Shown piece after piece: positions 35,000-44,506 of a stretch of DNA of 64,000 bases. Origin of the DNA: Adiantum capillus-veneris (Eukaryota > Streptophyta > Polypodiopsida > Polypodiales > Pteridaceae); NCBI GenBank assembly GCA_014529385.2, contig CM043970.1, forward strand, positions 47,581,779 to 47,645,778. Direction: 5' to 3'. The notes below the pieces were generated by a model. It was not told the DNA's origin and did no database searches. It saw nothing but the letters and a program-made list of their open reading frames with translations. A program made the translations under genes and the position numbers. Numbering within the stretch: the first letter of the stretch is position 1; each line of letters opens with the position of its first letter.

Positions 35000-36068
35000 G
35001 GAATCATTCAAGAAATTGAAAGAGGCACTCATTACTGCTCCAGTCTTGAAATCACCAGATTGGGAGAAGATATTCCATGTGCACATAGATGCTTCTGCAT
35101 ATGCAATAGGATGCGTTCTGGCTCAGCCAGAAGAAGGAAACATGGATTTTCCTATCTGTTACGCCAGTCGACAGCTCAACCATGCAGAGAAGAATTACAC
35201 CACAACAGAGCGAGAGGGATTAGGAATGATATATGCTGTGAAGAAATTTTGGCATTATCTTCTAGCCAACAAGTTTGTGTTTTTTACAGATCACCAAGCC
35301 TTGCTCTACCTAGTGAATAAACCATGCAATACCGGCAGAATAGTGAGATGGTTCATTATCTTACTGGAATTCGACTTCACGGTAGTAGTAAAGAAAGGAA
35401 AAACACATCTTAGAGCTGATCATCTTTCGCGATTGACGAATGGAGAAGACCCTATAGGAGTAGATGACGACATGCCAGACGCGTACTTGTTCAATATAGA
35501 AATGATACCGAGGTGGTCTCAAAATGTCGTTGACCTATTAACCTATGGAGGAGAGTTCGATAGAAGAGAATACAACCTGAAACATATTGCTATTCAGCAA
35601 TCCAAGAATCTTCAATTGGTTGCAGGAAGGTTGTATCAATTGGGAAATGATCATGTTTTACGACTATGCATCAATCCTGAGGAATATAATATATATCTGC
35701 GCAAAGCACATGTTCAGGAATGTGCATTTCATTGTTCAAGAAGGAACACATATAGGAATTTGTTACAATTGGGAGTCTATTGGCCAGGAATGAAAGAAAG
35801 CGTACATGAATATGTCACTGTATGTATTGTATGTTCATCAAAACCGCCAGCCGAGTATTCGACATTATATCAGATAATGATCGCTCCAAAATGGAGTCAG
35901 TATATTGTTGAATATCTCACAAATAGAACTTTCCCAGAAGGAACGTCAAAAGCTCGTCAGAAATCTGTAGAGACAGAAGCTAGAGATTACGCTTTAATAG
36001 GAGATCAACTCTATAAGAGAGGTAAAGAAACCAGCTTAGGATTTGCGCATCAGAGTCTGAGTATGTGA
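34977..36068 (+). CDS. RNase H plus first integrase zinc-binding module
   Basis: RNase H: H-I-D-A-S-A-Y-A-I-G (Asp), T-T-E-R-E-G-L (Glu), F-F-T-D-H-Q-A-L (Asp), then R-A-D-H-L-S-R-L. Next comes P-R-W-S-Q-N-V-V-D-L-L-T, and an HHCC module with H-V-Q-E-C-A-F-H and C-I-V-C (35700-35840), i.e. HX6H and CX2C both intact. At about 35890 the pattern starts again (P-K-W-S-Q-Y-I-V-E-Y-L-T), beginning a second copy of the same module that finishes in the integrase frame. Integrases normally have one such module. The frame closes at 36068 after one-base shifts near 36035 and 36065. Confidence 0.92.
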   Translation: MNGQRKCEESFKKLKEALITAPVLKSPDWEKIFHVHIDASAYAIGCVLAQPEEGNMDFPICYASRQLNHAEKNYTTTEREGLGMIYAVKKFWHYLLANKFVFFTDHQALLYLVNKPCNTGRIVRWFIILLEFDFTVVVKKGKTHLRADHLSRLTNGEDPIGVDDDMPDAYLFNIEMIPRWSQNVVDLLTYGGEFDRREYNLKHIAIQQSKNLQLVAGRLYQLGNDHVLRLCINPEEYNIYLRKAHVQECAFHCSRRNTYRNLLQLGVYWPGMKESVHEYVTVCIVCSSKPPAEYSTLYQIMIAPKWSQYIVEYLTNRTFPEGTSKARQKSVETEARDYALIGDQLYKRGKETSLGFAHQSLSM

Positions 36069-37287
36069 TAATCTGGAGCAAGCTCATGGAGGAGTAGGTG
36101 GAGGCCATTTCTCAGGTGATAAGACAACAAAACTTGTCTTAGCCGCAGGAATATGGTGGCCAACATTACATATGGACGCTGAGGAATACGTTAAACGGTG
36201 TGATGACTGTCAGCGGACCAAAGTACCACTTAAAAGAGATGATATGCCGCTTAGACCAATGATGGGGGCAAGAGCTTTTGCAAAATGGGGGATTGATTAT
36301 GTCGGACCCATTTCACCTCCTGCATATAAGACTCATGCACAATACATCGTTGTGGCTACAGACTATCTAACAAAGTGGGTCGAAGCAAAGGCAACTCAAA
36401 AAGCAGATGCCAGGACCACGGCACAATTTCTGTATGAATACGTCTTTGTACGATATGGATTGCCAATAGAAATTGTGAGTGATCGAGGCACACATTTCAT
36501 AAATGAAGTGATAGAGATCCTTCTAGATGAATTCATGGTAATCCATAGGAAATCAGCCCCGTATCATCCACAAGCAAACGGACAAGCTGAAGCAACAAAC
36601 AAAACCATATGCACGGTCCTCACGAAGATTGTATCTGAGTCGAGAACTGACTGGGACCAAAAGTTGCATTCAACATTATGGGCATATAGGGTAGCATATA
36701 AAACATCAATAGGAACGACCCCATATAACATGGTTTTTGGGCTAAATGCTATCTTGCCAATAGAATTCTTGATTTCAACCTTAAGGGTGGCTAAGGATCT
36801 AGAGTGGACAGGGCACGAGCTCTCTGATAGAATAGATGACCTGGAAAAGCTAGATGAGCTTCGCCTAAAAGCAGTAGCTTCCATCTACGCTCAAAAAAGG
36901 CGACAAAAAGAATTTTTTGATAAGCATGTGCGGACTAAAGAGTTTAAAGTTGGGGACTATGTCCTAGTTTACACTCTGAAACAGCATGCTAAGAAGCTTA
37001 AAAAGCGAGGGATGGGACCTCTGGTGATTAAAGATCTATCACCAAGTGGAGCCGTCAAGCTTGCTACATTAGACGGAGAAGAAATGCCCAATTGGATTAG
37101 TGGATGCAGAGTGAAAAAGTATCTGTTGCCGCTAACCCAAGACATGCTTCTCAAAATACATCAAGAAAAGCTGCGTGTCCAAAAAAGAAAAAGATTGAGG
37201 AGGAAGCGCAAGCCGAGGCGAAGGAAAGAATGGAGAAAAGAAGACTACTGCGTCAGAAACAGCGCAATGAAGGAGCAATACGAATAA
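36061..37287 (+). CDS. Integrase (second zinc module, catalytic core, C-terminus)
   Basis: Second HHCC: H-G-G-V-G-G-G-H and C-D-D-C. Core: W-G-I-D-Y-V-G-P (Asp codon 36295), V-S-D-R-G-T-H-F (Asp 36481), G-Q-A-E-A-T-N-K (Glu 36589), giving DD35E. The C-terminal domain follows with F-K-V-G-D-Y-V-L-V-Y and G-P-L-V-I-K-D, ending near S-G-C-R-V-K-K-Y. No chromodomain is seen, which excludes a chromovirus. The basic end of this frame (37180-37287) is probably a shifted reading: a one-base loss in the A-run at 37171-37185 appears to fuse integrase to the next protease region. Confidence 0.93.
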   Translation, partial: VCDNLEQAHGGVGGGHFSGDKTTKLVLAAGIWWPTLHMDAEEYVKRCDDCQRTKVPLKRDDMPLRPMMGARAFAKWGIDYVGPISPPAYKTHAQYIVVATDYLTKWVEAKATQKADARTTAQFLYEYVFVRYGLPIEIVSDRGTHFINEVIEILLDEFMVIHRKSAPYHPQANGQAEATNKTICTVLTKIVSESRTDWDQKLHSTLWAYRVAYKTSIGTTPYNMVFGLNAILPIEFLISTLRVAKDLEWTGHELSDRIDDLEKLDELRLKAVASIYAQKRRQKEFFDKHVRTKEFKVGDYVLVYTLKQHAKKLKKRGMGPLVIKDLSPSGAVKLATLDGEEMPNWISGCRVKKYLLPLTQDMLLKIHQEKLRVQKRKRLRRKRKPRRRKEWRKEDYCVRNSAMKEQYE

Positions 37288-37994
37288 ACGCAGTCAGTAT
37301 AACAGAAATGGGGAATGACAAAGAAGAACCCATCATTGAATGCAAAGTAGGAACCAACCAAATCAAAGCCAGAGCACTATTGGATTCAGGAGCTCAAGCT
37401 AACCTACTTTCACTCAGTTTGTATAGACAATTGACAAATGACACTAAACTACAAACTGCCAAGCAAGAGTTAAAGAGTTACTCTGAGAATTCAATCAAAA
37501 CTGTCGGATGCACAGTTTTACATATACAGATTAACCAATATGTGTATCCTCATATGTTTTACGTGGTTGAAGACCAAGCTACACAACATCCATTATTGCT
37601 AGGACAACCATGGCAGAAGCAATACAATGCAATGATTGACTGGAGTTCTAAATCAGTGCTTATCAAATACGAAGGTGAAAGTCAATCAGTTAAGTTCACC
37701 AAAGGAGCAGAGCCAACTCCAAAGGAAGAATCCACGGACAAGGGCAAACAACAAACAGAGAAAAAGAAGAAGCAATGGCAACCAAAAGTTTCTATACAAC
37801 CGGATTACTCTTCGACGAGGAATTCTCAACAGTGGATAAGGAAGACAAGCAATAATATAACAGCTCAACCTTGGAAAAAACGGAGTCAAAGTTGGTATGG
37901 AGACCAAAAAAGGCTGTGCCAGAGAACAAAAAGGTGGAAAACAGAGTCTTCAATACCAGACAACAGAGTGATCCCAGACAATCAAGGACAGTGA
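37185..37994 (+). CDS. Second aspartic protease (PR2) downstream of integrase
   Basis: A Glu/Lys-rich helix (E-E-E-A-Q-A-E-A-K-E-R) leads to a retropepsin-like domain: R-A-L-L-D-S-G-A-Q-A-N-L-L-S (Asp codon 37383), an internal V-Y-P-H-M-F-Y-V-V-E strand, and P-L-L-L-G-Q-P-W-Q-K-Q-Y (about 37590). These are the two hallmark segments, D-[ST]-G-A and hydrophobic-hydrophobic-G. It differs clearly from the first protease of the same element. The same domain, again right after integrase, occurs in the decayed minus-strand element at 52.7-53.3 kb. A function in processing, or a non-catalytic role, is inference only. Confidence 0.85.
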   Translation, partial: KKKIEEEAQAEAKERMEKRRLLRQKQRNEGAIRINAVSITEMGNDKEEPIIECKVGTNQIKARALLDSGAQANLLSLSLYRQLTNDTKLQTAKQELKSYSENSIKTVGCTVLHIQINQYVYPHMFYVVEDQATQHPLLLGQPWQKQYNAMIDWSSKSVLIKYEGESQSVKFTKGAEPTPKEESTDKGKQQTEKKKKQWQPKVSIQPDYSSTRNSQQWIRKTSNNITAQPWKKRSQSWYGDQKRLCQRTKRWKTESSIPDNRVIPDNQGQ

Positions 37995-38410
37995 AACAGA
38001 TCTGGATTCCAAAGAAGTTCATGACGGCACAAAGCTACAGCAAGCAAATTTGGATCCCAAAGATTTGTAAACAGGAACTCCCTTCAATACAATCAACGGA
38101 AACTCCTAGGTATTTCAAGGCGAGGAAATCAACACACAGAACAAAGCAGGTTTGGGTCGCAAAGAGTTTGTGGCAAGCACAAGCAAAGCGGAAGCAGATT
38201 TGGATTGTGAAAAAAGACAACAAGGTAATGAAGAATCCATCTACTGATTCTACTACCGAAGTGCCAAAACCAACCCAAAACCCGACCACCAATCCTTCAA
38301 TCAAACAAAGAGCAGCTTTATTGGAAAGAATGTTGTATCATCGCTCTACAATTGCATTGGGAACTTATGACCAAAACAACTACAATGCTTCACCCACAGA
38401 CACTTCATAG
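37871..38410 (+). CDS. C-terminal tail with repeated K-Q-[IV]-W-[IV]-P-K motifs
   Basis: Reached from PR2 by a one-base shift near 37900. The motif recurs as K-L-V-W-R-P-K, K-Q-I-W-I-P-K (twice), K-Q-V-W-V-A-K and K-Q-I-W-I-V-K, spaced 16-40 residues apart; K-Q-W-Q-P-K in the PR2 frame is a further variant. The chain is Lys/Gln/Thr-rich and ends at TAG 38408-38410. Regular Trp anchored between Lys residues suggests a nucleic-acid or Gag contact; this is inference. The minus-strand relative has the same motifs after its PR2. Confidence 0.75.
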   Translation: MEKTESKLVWRPKKAVPENKKVENRVFNTRQQSDPRQSRTVKQIWIPKKFMTAQSYSKQIWIPKICKQELPSIQSTETPRYFKARKSTHRTKQVWVAKSLWQAQAKRKQIWIVKKDNKVMKNPSTDSTTEVPKPTQNPTTNPSIKQRAALLERMLYHRSTIALGTYDQNNYNASPTDTS

Positions 38411-38412
38411 TC

Positions 38413-38445
38413 GTCCGGGAGGACTCAGACTAGGAGGGGGGGAGG
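38413..38445 (+). promoter_or_regulatory. Internal hairpin plus polypurine tract
   Basis: gtcc-ggga-ggac hairpin, then aggagggggggagg (38432-38445), right after the pol stop codon and about 6.1 kb before the 3' LTR. The arrangement copies the module just before the 3' LTR (44507-44540). It could be a central polypurine tract or the relic of an older 3' end. Confidence 0.65.
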
Positions 38446-41220
38446 TATACAGGAGCTACAAAGCAGCTACAAGCGGGAAAAAACAAAGAAAAACAAAAAT
38501 TATATTACAAGGGCAGTGTCTTACATGATTTTGCAATTTTTATGTTTGATTGCGGATATTGATAATATTTATGCCCTTATATACCTTGTTTTGCAACAAG
38601 AAGAGATCAAATGATGAATTTGGGTCTCTAGATGTGTAAATATCACTAAATAAGAGTGTTTTTGGAGCTAAAAAGTGAAAAAAGTGGTAATCCAAGTCCA
38701 AAAATCACAAAGAAGTGTATATTCATATACACAGGGTTACCAGCTATTTATCGTGTATGTTTGGAATTTTTTGGCTTCAATTTGCTATTTTCCTTTATTT
38801 TTTATGATTTTCTTAATAAAAATAAAAGAAAAATAAAAAAGCAGGTGAAATGAGATCGGAAAAAAAGAAAAGAATAGACGGTGATGATCCTAATGACAAG
38901 GGCAACCCATGGTAAAAATGGGTACAATTCTGAAAAAGTTGCGGAAAGCCCGAAATGACAGAATTTTGGCAAAGTGGACAGATTTCTCAGAAACAGGTCA
39001 AACGGAGTCCAAATTGAGAAATTTCAAATCCTAAAGTGCATTTCACGACGAGATAGGAGCACATGTCAAATTTGGTAACAAGTGATCCGGGAAGCCCGAA
39101 GTTAAGTATTTTTCACTTCACTATCAAGCTCATTTCCACTATTACCTTCTTGGAGAGAGCAAAGAGCACACAGGAGCATCCGACCTTCTACCGCCTTCTA
39201 CGACTGCTACGAGAGCTCAGAGGACACCAGACATGAGAGGTAGACTCGTTGCCATAAGCTTTTGATGCTTATCGTTAACTTTTGTCGCGAAAACTCACCA
39301 AAACCAAGAAACAAGAGCAGACGGGGAATGGGGAGGAACGCTAGGTAGGGGCACAACCGCCTAACCAAACCTTGCAAGAACTTAGAGGTGGGTTACCCTA
39401 GTATAGGAGATGAGTTTCTAGCACTCAAAGCTCGAGAAAGAACGACTGGAAAAACCCTAGGTCAACAGAGCCTGCAAGAGGCAAACAGAAAAAAGTTGTC
39501 GGAACGACACAAAACTTCTCAGGAAGCTTAACAACATCGAGGGCAATGCAACCATGGAGTATCTCCAGGTTTGGATCACCAAAAGTAGGTCGGAACAACC
39601 GATTCGGCTGCGGACACACAAAGCGTCATTTTGGCATAACGGCTAAAATTGACGACCAAATGACATGAAACTTCACAAGCAGCTTCAACTATACATGGAT
39701 GACTTATGTTTGCAAGCAAAACCCAAAAGAAAGCTGATTCACTTACCGATGGTGAAAAAGACGCTTTCGGGCAACCAAATGGAAAAGATGGAGAACGGGG
39801 AGCCAAAGTCAAGTTCAACCAAATAGGTGGCTTCACAACATATCCAATGAGCTGGAAATGCAACTCTCAAGAAGAAAAGTTGAAGAAATTCAACTCCAAG
39901 GCAAAAAGACGACTTCGGAGACTGAAATGCCTATAAGGGGGCTTTTTAGCTAAACTGATGACTTTTTAAGTTGAAAACTAGTTAGCAGGCTTAGGGCACT
40001 AGCACAAAGCATTCTTTGCACAAAAAGACCAACATTTCAAGAAAAGACATCATACGCGTATGATGTCTCACAGCATGATTTTCACATCCATTTCAACATT
40101 TGAGTGCATAGCCTCATTCCACATGTTAATCACATCCTATGAACCAAGTATCATGAGAATTGGAGTTAGAAAACCCAAGGAAAACCAAAAAGACGCAAAG
40201 TAGGCCATAAAATTGATTTTTGGTCCTAATTTTGTCAAAATAACTCCAAACTCATTGAAACTTTGTAGGATTGTTGATTAACACATCTACAAGCTATCTG
40301 GAACCAAAAAGCACCATTTTGACACAAAAGACATCATACGCGTATGATGTCTATTTGCACTTACAGAGCCAAAAATGCTCATTTTCATCATACATCCATT
40401 ATATATATCTAATACATGCTACATATGAAGTTTGGAACCATTTGGTCAAGTGGATCACCCCATTAGCCCAATTAAGAGAAAATCCTTCATACAAAGCCTA
40501 TTTTTGTCCCAAATCCAACATATTCAAGTCCAAACCAAGATTTGAGTATAAACAGTCCTTCACTAGCACATGGAGAGTCCACAGAACCAATCCCATGAAA
40601 AATTGATGAAAAAGACATCATACGCGTATGATGTCTCCAGAGCCATTTTTAGCCCAAATTCTATCCAAACTTGATAAATCCACTGAATAAGCCTATCTAA
40701 AGCCAAATCCAAGCTTATAGAGAAAATTGGTCCAAAAATGCACCAAAAGACATCATACGCGTATGATGTCTCACTATGTGATTTTGGCATCTAAGGGCTT
40801 CAACCACCAAACAGAAGTGTTCTACATGCCATTTGAAGGTGATCCACCAAGTTTTACCCAATTTGGATCATAAAATCCATTTCCCTTTCAAAATTTTGCC
40901 AAGAGCCTGAACTGGACTAAACTGGCCAAAACTTGACCAAATGGGATCCAAACTCAAATCCAAGCATATGACACTCATGTATACACTATCAGCTACAAGC
41001 ACAACCAATATGAAGTCATTCTGACACAAAAGACATCATACGCGTATGATGTCTCAAGCATGTTTTTGAGCCCAGTTTGCATATTTTTTCACCTACATTG
41101 CATCCTTAGGCCCTGAATAGCTCATGTTTCAATTTTCAAGTCATTTGAATAGTTAAAAGCTTCATTTCGGCTTTCAGTACTAAAAAGACGCTAACTTCTG
41201 AAATTGGAGTTACAGGATCC
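38446..41220 (+). other. Non-coding 3' region with five copies of the 24-bp palindrome
   Basis: Perfect copies of the leader palindrome occur at 40045-40068, 40329-40352, 40613-40636, 40748-40771 and 41031-41054. Spacings are 284, 284, 135 and 283 bp, the same rhythm as in the leader. The sequence between copies is AT-rich and only loosely similar. No supported coding region from 38446 to 41220. Confidence 0.9.
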
Positions 41221-43360
41221 ATGGATTCCGCTAAGTCATCGGCAACTAAGAGAAAAAGACCAACCATCAAGGATGCTCTTGCAGAGCAGAACCTTTTGAT
41301 ATTCCAACAGAAACCCTCAAGCCAACCAAGACTTGGGTGGAGGAAGCAGTACTAGAAAAAGAGGGAATAAAGATCTACCAGGGGACTTTCAGAGATCCTC
41401 AAGGGCAATCGGTCGATGTACCTATGATCCCACGAGAATTAGTGGATTATAGCAGATCAGAGAACATCAACAGATACCTGGAAAAGGCTGACTTACACAG
41501 GTTCTTCAACTCGAGACATCAGGTGTAGACACAAGAAGAGTGTATGAGTTGGCAACATCCATTCAGAAGGATGGGAAAGCCACGTTGACAGCCATGGATG
41601 GAGAAACAGTTGAAGTACAGATCACTCCACAGCTCATTGCAGATGCATTGAAGCTGCACAACAAAGGGAGTTCTGTCAGAGAAAGAAGGGAGGCCATAGA
41701 GGTCTATGGATCAAAGAAACAAAATACAACCTACGGAGATATGGCAGATCAACGAGCGGCAACCCTTTGCGATTATACAACCAGTTTTTCATGTGTGCAG
41801 TAAAAGACCGCAGAGAAGTATACTACACCACCCCATGCCATTGCGACAACCATCACATGGGCACTGAAGAGCAACGTGCCAAAAGAGGTGAATTATGCTC
41901 AATACATCCACGAGCAAGTAATCGCCATGCACAACCAGAAGCCAAGGTACATAGGAGGAGGAGAAATCTAACAAGAATAGCTTATGAAGCTATTGGAGCT
42001 AGGGATCAAGGGCACAGATTCCTCCCAGAATGAGTGGCTTAGAGAAGCCGATGAGGAGGAAGAACAGCAAGAAGTATCCAAGAGGGCGTCCACAAGAGCA
42101 CGCCGAAAACTAGAAATAGTTTCAGAACCTGAAGAGGCTGTGGACGAGCCGCTCAAGAAGAAAGCGAAGAAGAAGGCTGATCCCAAGCAAACCAAAAGTC
42201 AAAAAGCCGCAAGAATGGAAAGGCTGGTAGAGCAGTTTAGAGCGGAAAGAGCTCTAAAGGGGGACTTTGAAGAAATGTGGGTGCCAGACCCCACTAAAGT
42301 CGAAACCAGCTCAGCCAGGCCACATGTTGATCAATATGATCAATATATTAGAGCTTATGAGGAGTCGGAGGCCATACTGGAGCAGCAACCTGTCGAGCCT
42401 TATACTGAGGAAGTACAGCTTTTAAAAGCTGAGCTGCAAAAGGACGACAAGGGGAAGAAAAAAATAGATGAGTCTACTGAACCTAAGAGAGTAAGGCAAG
42501 CAAACAAAGGGAAAGCCAAGATGACTGAAGACAATCAGCCCTCTTTTACTGTTGTACCAAGCCCGAAGAAGATGGAAATTATTGTGGAGGAAACCACAAT
42601 AGAAATAGAAACAGAAATTATGGAAAACCGGAGGCCGGGACCAAGGAAAAGGAGATAGATCAGTTCAGCAAAAGAAAGATGATTATGAGGATCTGGTAGC
42701 GATCGGATACAGTGAAGAAGAGGCCCTGGAGGCAGTTTATGGGATATCCCTACGGAAACAAGATGATCGGAAAGGGACGAAGGAAAAGACAAAGGGTACA
42801 TTGGAGAGTGAAGAAAAAATAGACGAGCCGAAGCCATTGGAGGTGGTGGCAGAAAGAGCTGTCAAGTTGACAGATGAAGATGAAAAAGACATGCACATGG
42901 TGCATGAACTGCTCAGCAAGATTAAAGAAAGATCCAGAGCAAAGGAAGTAGCACTTGAGACAGCCAAAACAAAAGGAAGCAGAGTTGCAGAAGAAGAAGT
43001 TAGAGAATGCTATGACTGAATCTGAAAGTCATAAAGCATCACTCTACGACGCAGAGTAAACGAGAGAGACGGCTTGATACTCCAACTAGCCGAAGGCTTC
43101 AAGAGATGATAACAAGTTCAACAGGGAAGCAAGAAGAGCGAATAGAAGTGAGCTGGAGGCAGCCAAGGATGAGTCATTGAGCTCTATAGGGAAAGAGTCG
43201 AACTTCAAGAAAAAGACGAACAATGCACATAGATTGCAGGACTACCCCTTAGATGCTAGACCTAGAGCAGGAACCCAAGAAGAAGCGGGAGCTCTTGTAC
43301 CAGCTCAGGAAGACCAGGACGAAGTTGCAAAGAGGTTCAGGTTAGAGCAAAGTACAAAGA
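41221..43360 (+). CDS. Additional ORF region, N-terminal part, unrecognised
   Basis: ATG 41221 opens M-D-S-A-K-S-S-A-T-K-R-K-R. One-base shifts near 41293, 41526, 41775 and 41832 join segments that read as one protein: T-W-V-E-E-A-V-L-E-K-E-G-I-K, V-Y-E-L-A-T-S-I-Q, V-Q-I-T-P-Q-L-I-A-D-A-L-K-L, and A-I-T-I-T-type sequence, then a long Glu/Lys-rich coiled-coil-like region to about 43019. There is a stop at 42656-42658; the next frame continues with Y-E-D-L-V-A-I-G-Y-S-E-E-E-A-L-E-A-V-Y-G, a UBA-like spacing. No transmembrane segment, so an envelope protein is not supported. The P-x-L-I-A-D-A-L motif vaguely recalls plant-transposon proteins found in Athila relatives; function unknown. Confidence 0.6.
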
Positions 43361-44491
43361 TTGCACATGGCGGAGGGATCATTGGCTGCAGAGGAGAGGC
43401 TCACATCAGAAAACCAAACACTAAGGACAGAAAATGAGGCCCTCCGCAAACAGCTCCAAGACCTCCAAGAGCAACAAAGAAGAGAAACAGAGCCACCACA
43501 AGAAGAAGCAGGGGGAGCAGCCATAGAGCTACCAGAAACTGGAGAGGCAACCACAATTGAAGATCCAGCCCCAGTTCAAGAAGTGTCCTCGACTTCAGGA
43601 ATCTCTGAAGAAGAAGAACAAAGGCTCCAGGACCAAATAGAAAAGTCAACAGAGGAAAGTGCCAAGGCGGAAATGGAATGGGAAAGGAGACTCCTCATCT
43701 CCATTAGACTTCAAGGTTTAGACACAAAAGTGCTCCATGAAGAGTGGATGCAACCAAGCCTGCCTTTCCCTCTGATGAAATTTGAAGTGATAAAGACGAA
43801 AAAGAGAATAGAGGAGGAGCAGTATGTCGCTCTTTATGAAGGCGACATCACAAAGGATGAACAATCAAAGAAGATTGTAGATTCTCAACCTAGATGGAGG
43901 AAAGGTTGGCTGAATAAATACCCAGCCTACCTCATCTACTTGGTAGAGGCTCCAAAAGAGATTCGGGAGGATGCAACCTTCTGCCCGGTGCCAAGAGTCA
44001 GAAGCTGGAAAGAGCATGGCAGGATTGCAGAAAAGAAGCCAAATTGGCTTAATTATCCCAGGATGCCAGGACCAAAGGAAGGAGAGGGAATAGGTAAAGC
44101 CTACATGGTGAAAACCCTAACGGGCACCATCAAACTCTTTACTGGCTCTCCTGACCTTTCGTGTCAGATGCTAAAGAAAATCTGCAGGACTCTCTTAGCA
44201 TGCATTGAAGTGTTCGCGCCAGATAAAGCCACGACCTCGAGTCTACTATCGACGGCCGACACAGTGACGGATATGATGTATGATCTTTCATTGCAGCCAT
44301 CACCAAAGGTGTTACATCTCTTGTACCAAAGAATTATGTTTTTACCTAGCTTCCACATGCAAACATTCGAAGAAGCTTTCTACACCGGCTTTTTCACTCA
44401 CGAAAGCAAAATATTCGGCCCAACCTTGACCATCGGCAACCTACGCTACGAATCACATTTGCAGATGCTCAAGACGACAGGACTCTATTGA
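43361..44491 (+). CDS. Additional ORF region, C-terminal part, unrecognised
   Basis: An open frame of about 376 codons. It starts with a heptad-rich coiled coil (L-T-S-E-N-Q-T-L-R-T-E-N-E-A-L-R), passes through an acidic Pro/Glu segment, then a globular region (W-E-R-R-L-L-I-S-I-R-L-Q-G-L, P-R-W-R-K-G-W-L-N-K-Y-P-A-Y-L-I-Y) to K-T-T-G-L-Y and a stop at 44489-44491. It probably continues the protein begun at 41221. It lies in sense orientation between the internal and terminal polypurine tracts, where Athila/Ogre-type elements often have extra ORFs. The decayed relative at 50-57 kb has only about 0.5 kb here, so this ORF is specific to the larger element. Confidence 0.7.
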   Translation: MHMAEGSLAAEERLTSENQTLRTENEALRKQLQDLQEQQRRETEPPQEEAGGAAIELPETGEATTIEDPAPVQEVSSTSGISEEEEQRLQDQIEKSTEESAKAEMEWERRLLISIRLQGLDTKVLHEEWMQPSLPFPLMKFEVIKTKKRIEEEQYVALYEGDITKDEQSKKIVDSQPRWRKGWLNKYPAYLIYLVEAPKEIREDATFCPVPRVRSWKEHGRIAEKKPNWLNYPRMPGPKEGEGIGKAYMVKTLTGTIKLFTGSPDLSCQMLKKICRTLLACIEVFAPDKATTSSLLSTADTVTDMMYDLSLQPSPKVLHLLYQRIMFLPSFHMQTFEEAFYTGFFTHESKIFGPTLTIGNLRYESHLQMLKTTGLY

Positions 44492-44506
44492 TCAAGCCTC
44501 AAAGTC

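Noticed and set aside
36900-37287. Chromodomain after the gypsy integrase
   Set aside because: No chromodomain motif; the basic Arg/Lys end is a shifted reading of the PR2 leader helix.
27919-41054. CRISPR-like array because of regularly spaced 24-bp repeats
   Set aside because: Plant retroelement context, fully palindromic repeat, spacers of 100-260 bp and related to each other; none of this fits CRISPR.
41221-44491. Envelope-like gene (retrovirus-like element)
   Set aside because: No signal peptide or hydrophobic membrane segment; the product is charged and coiled-coil rich.
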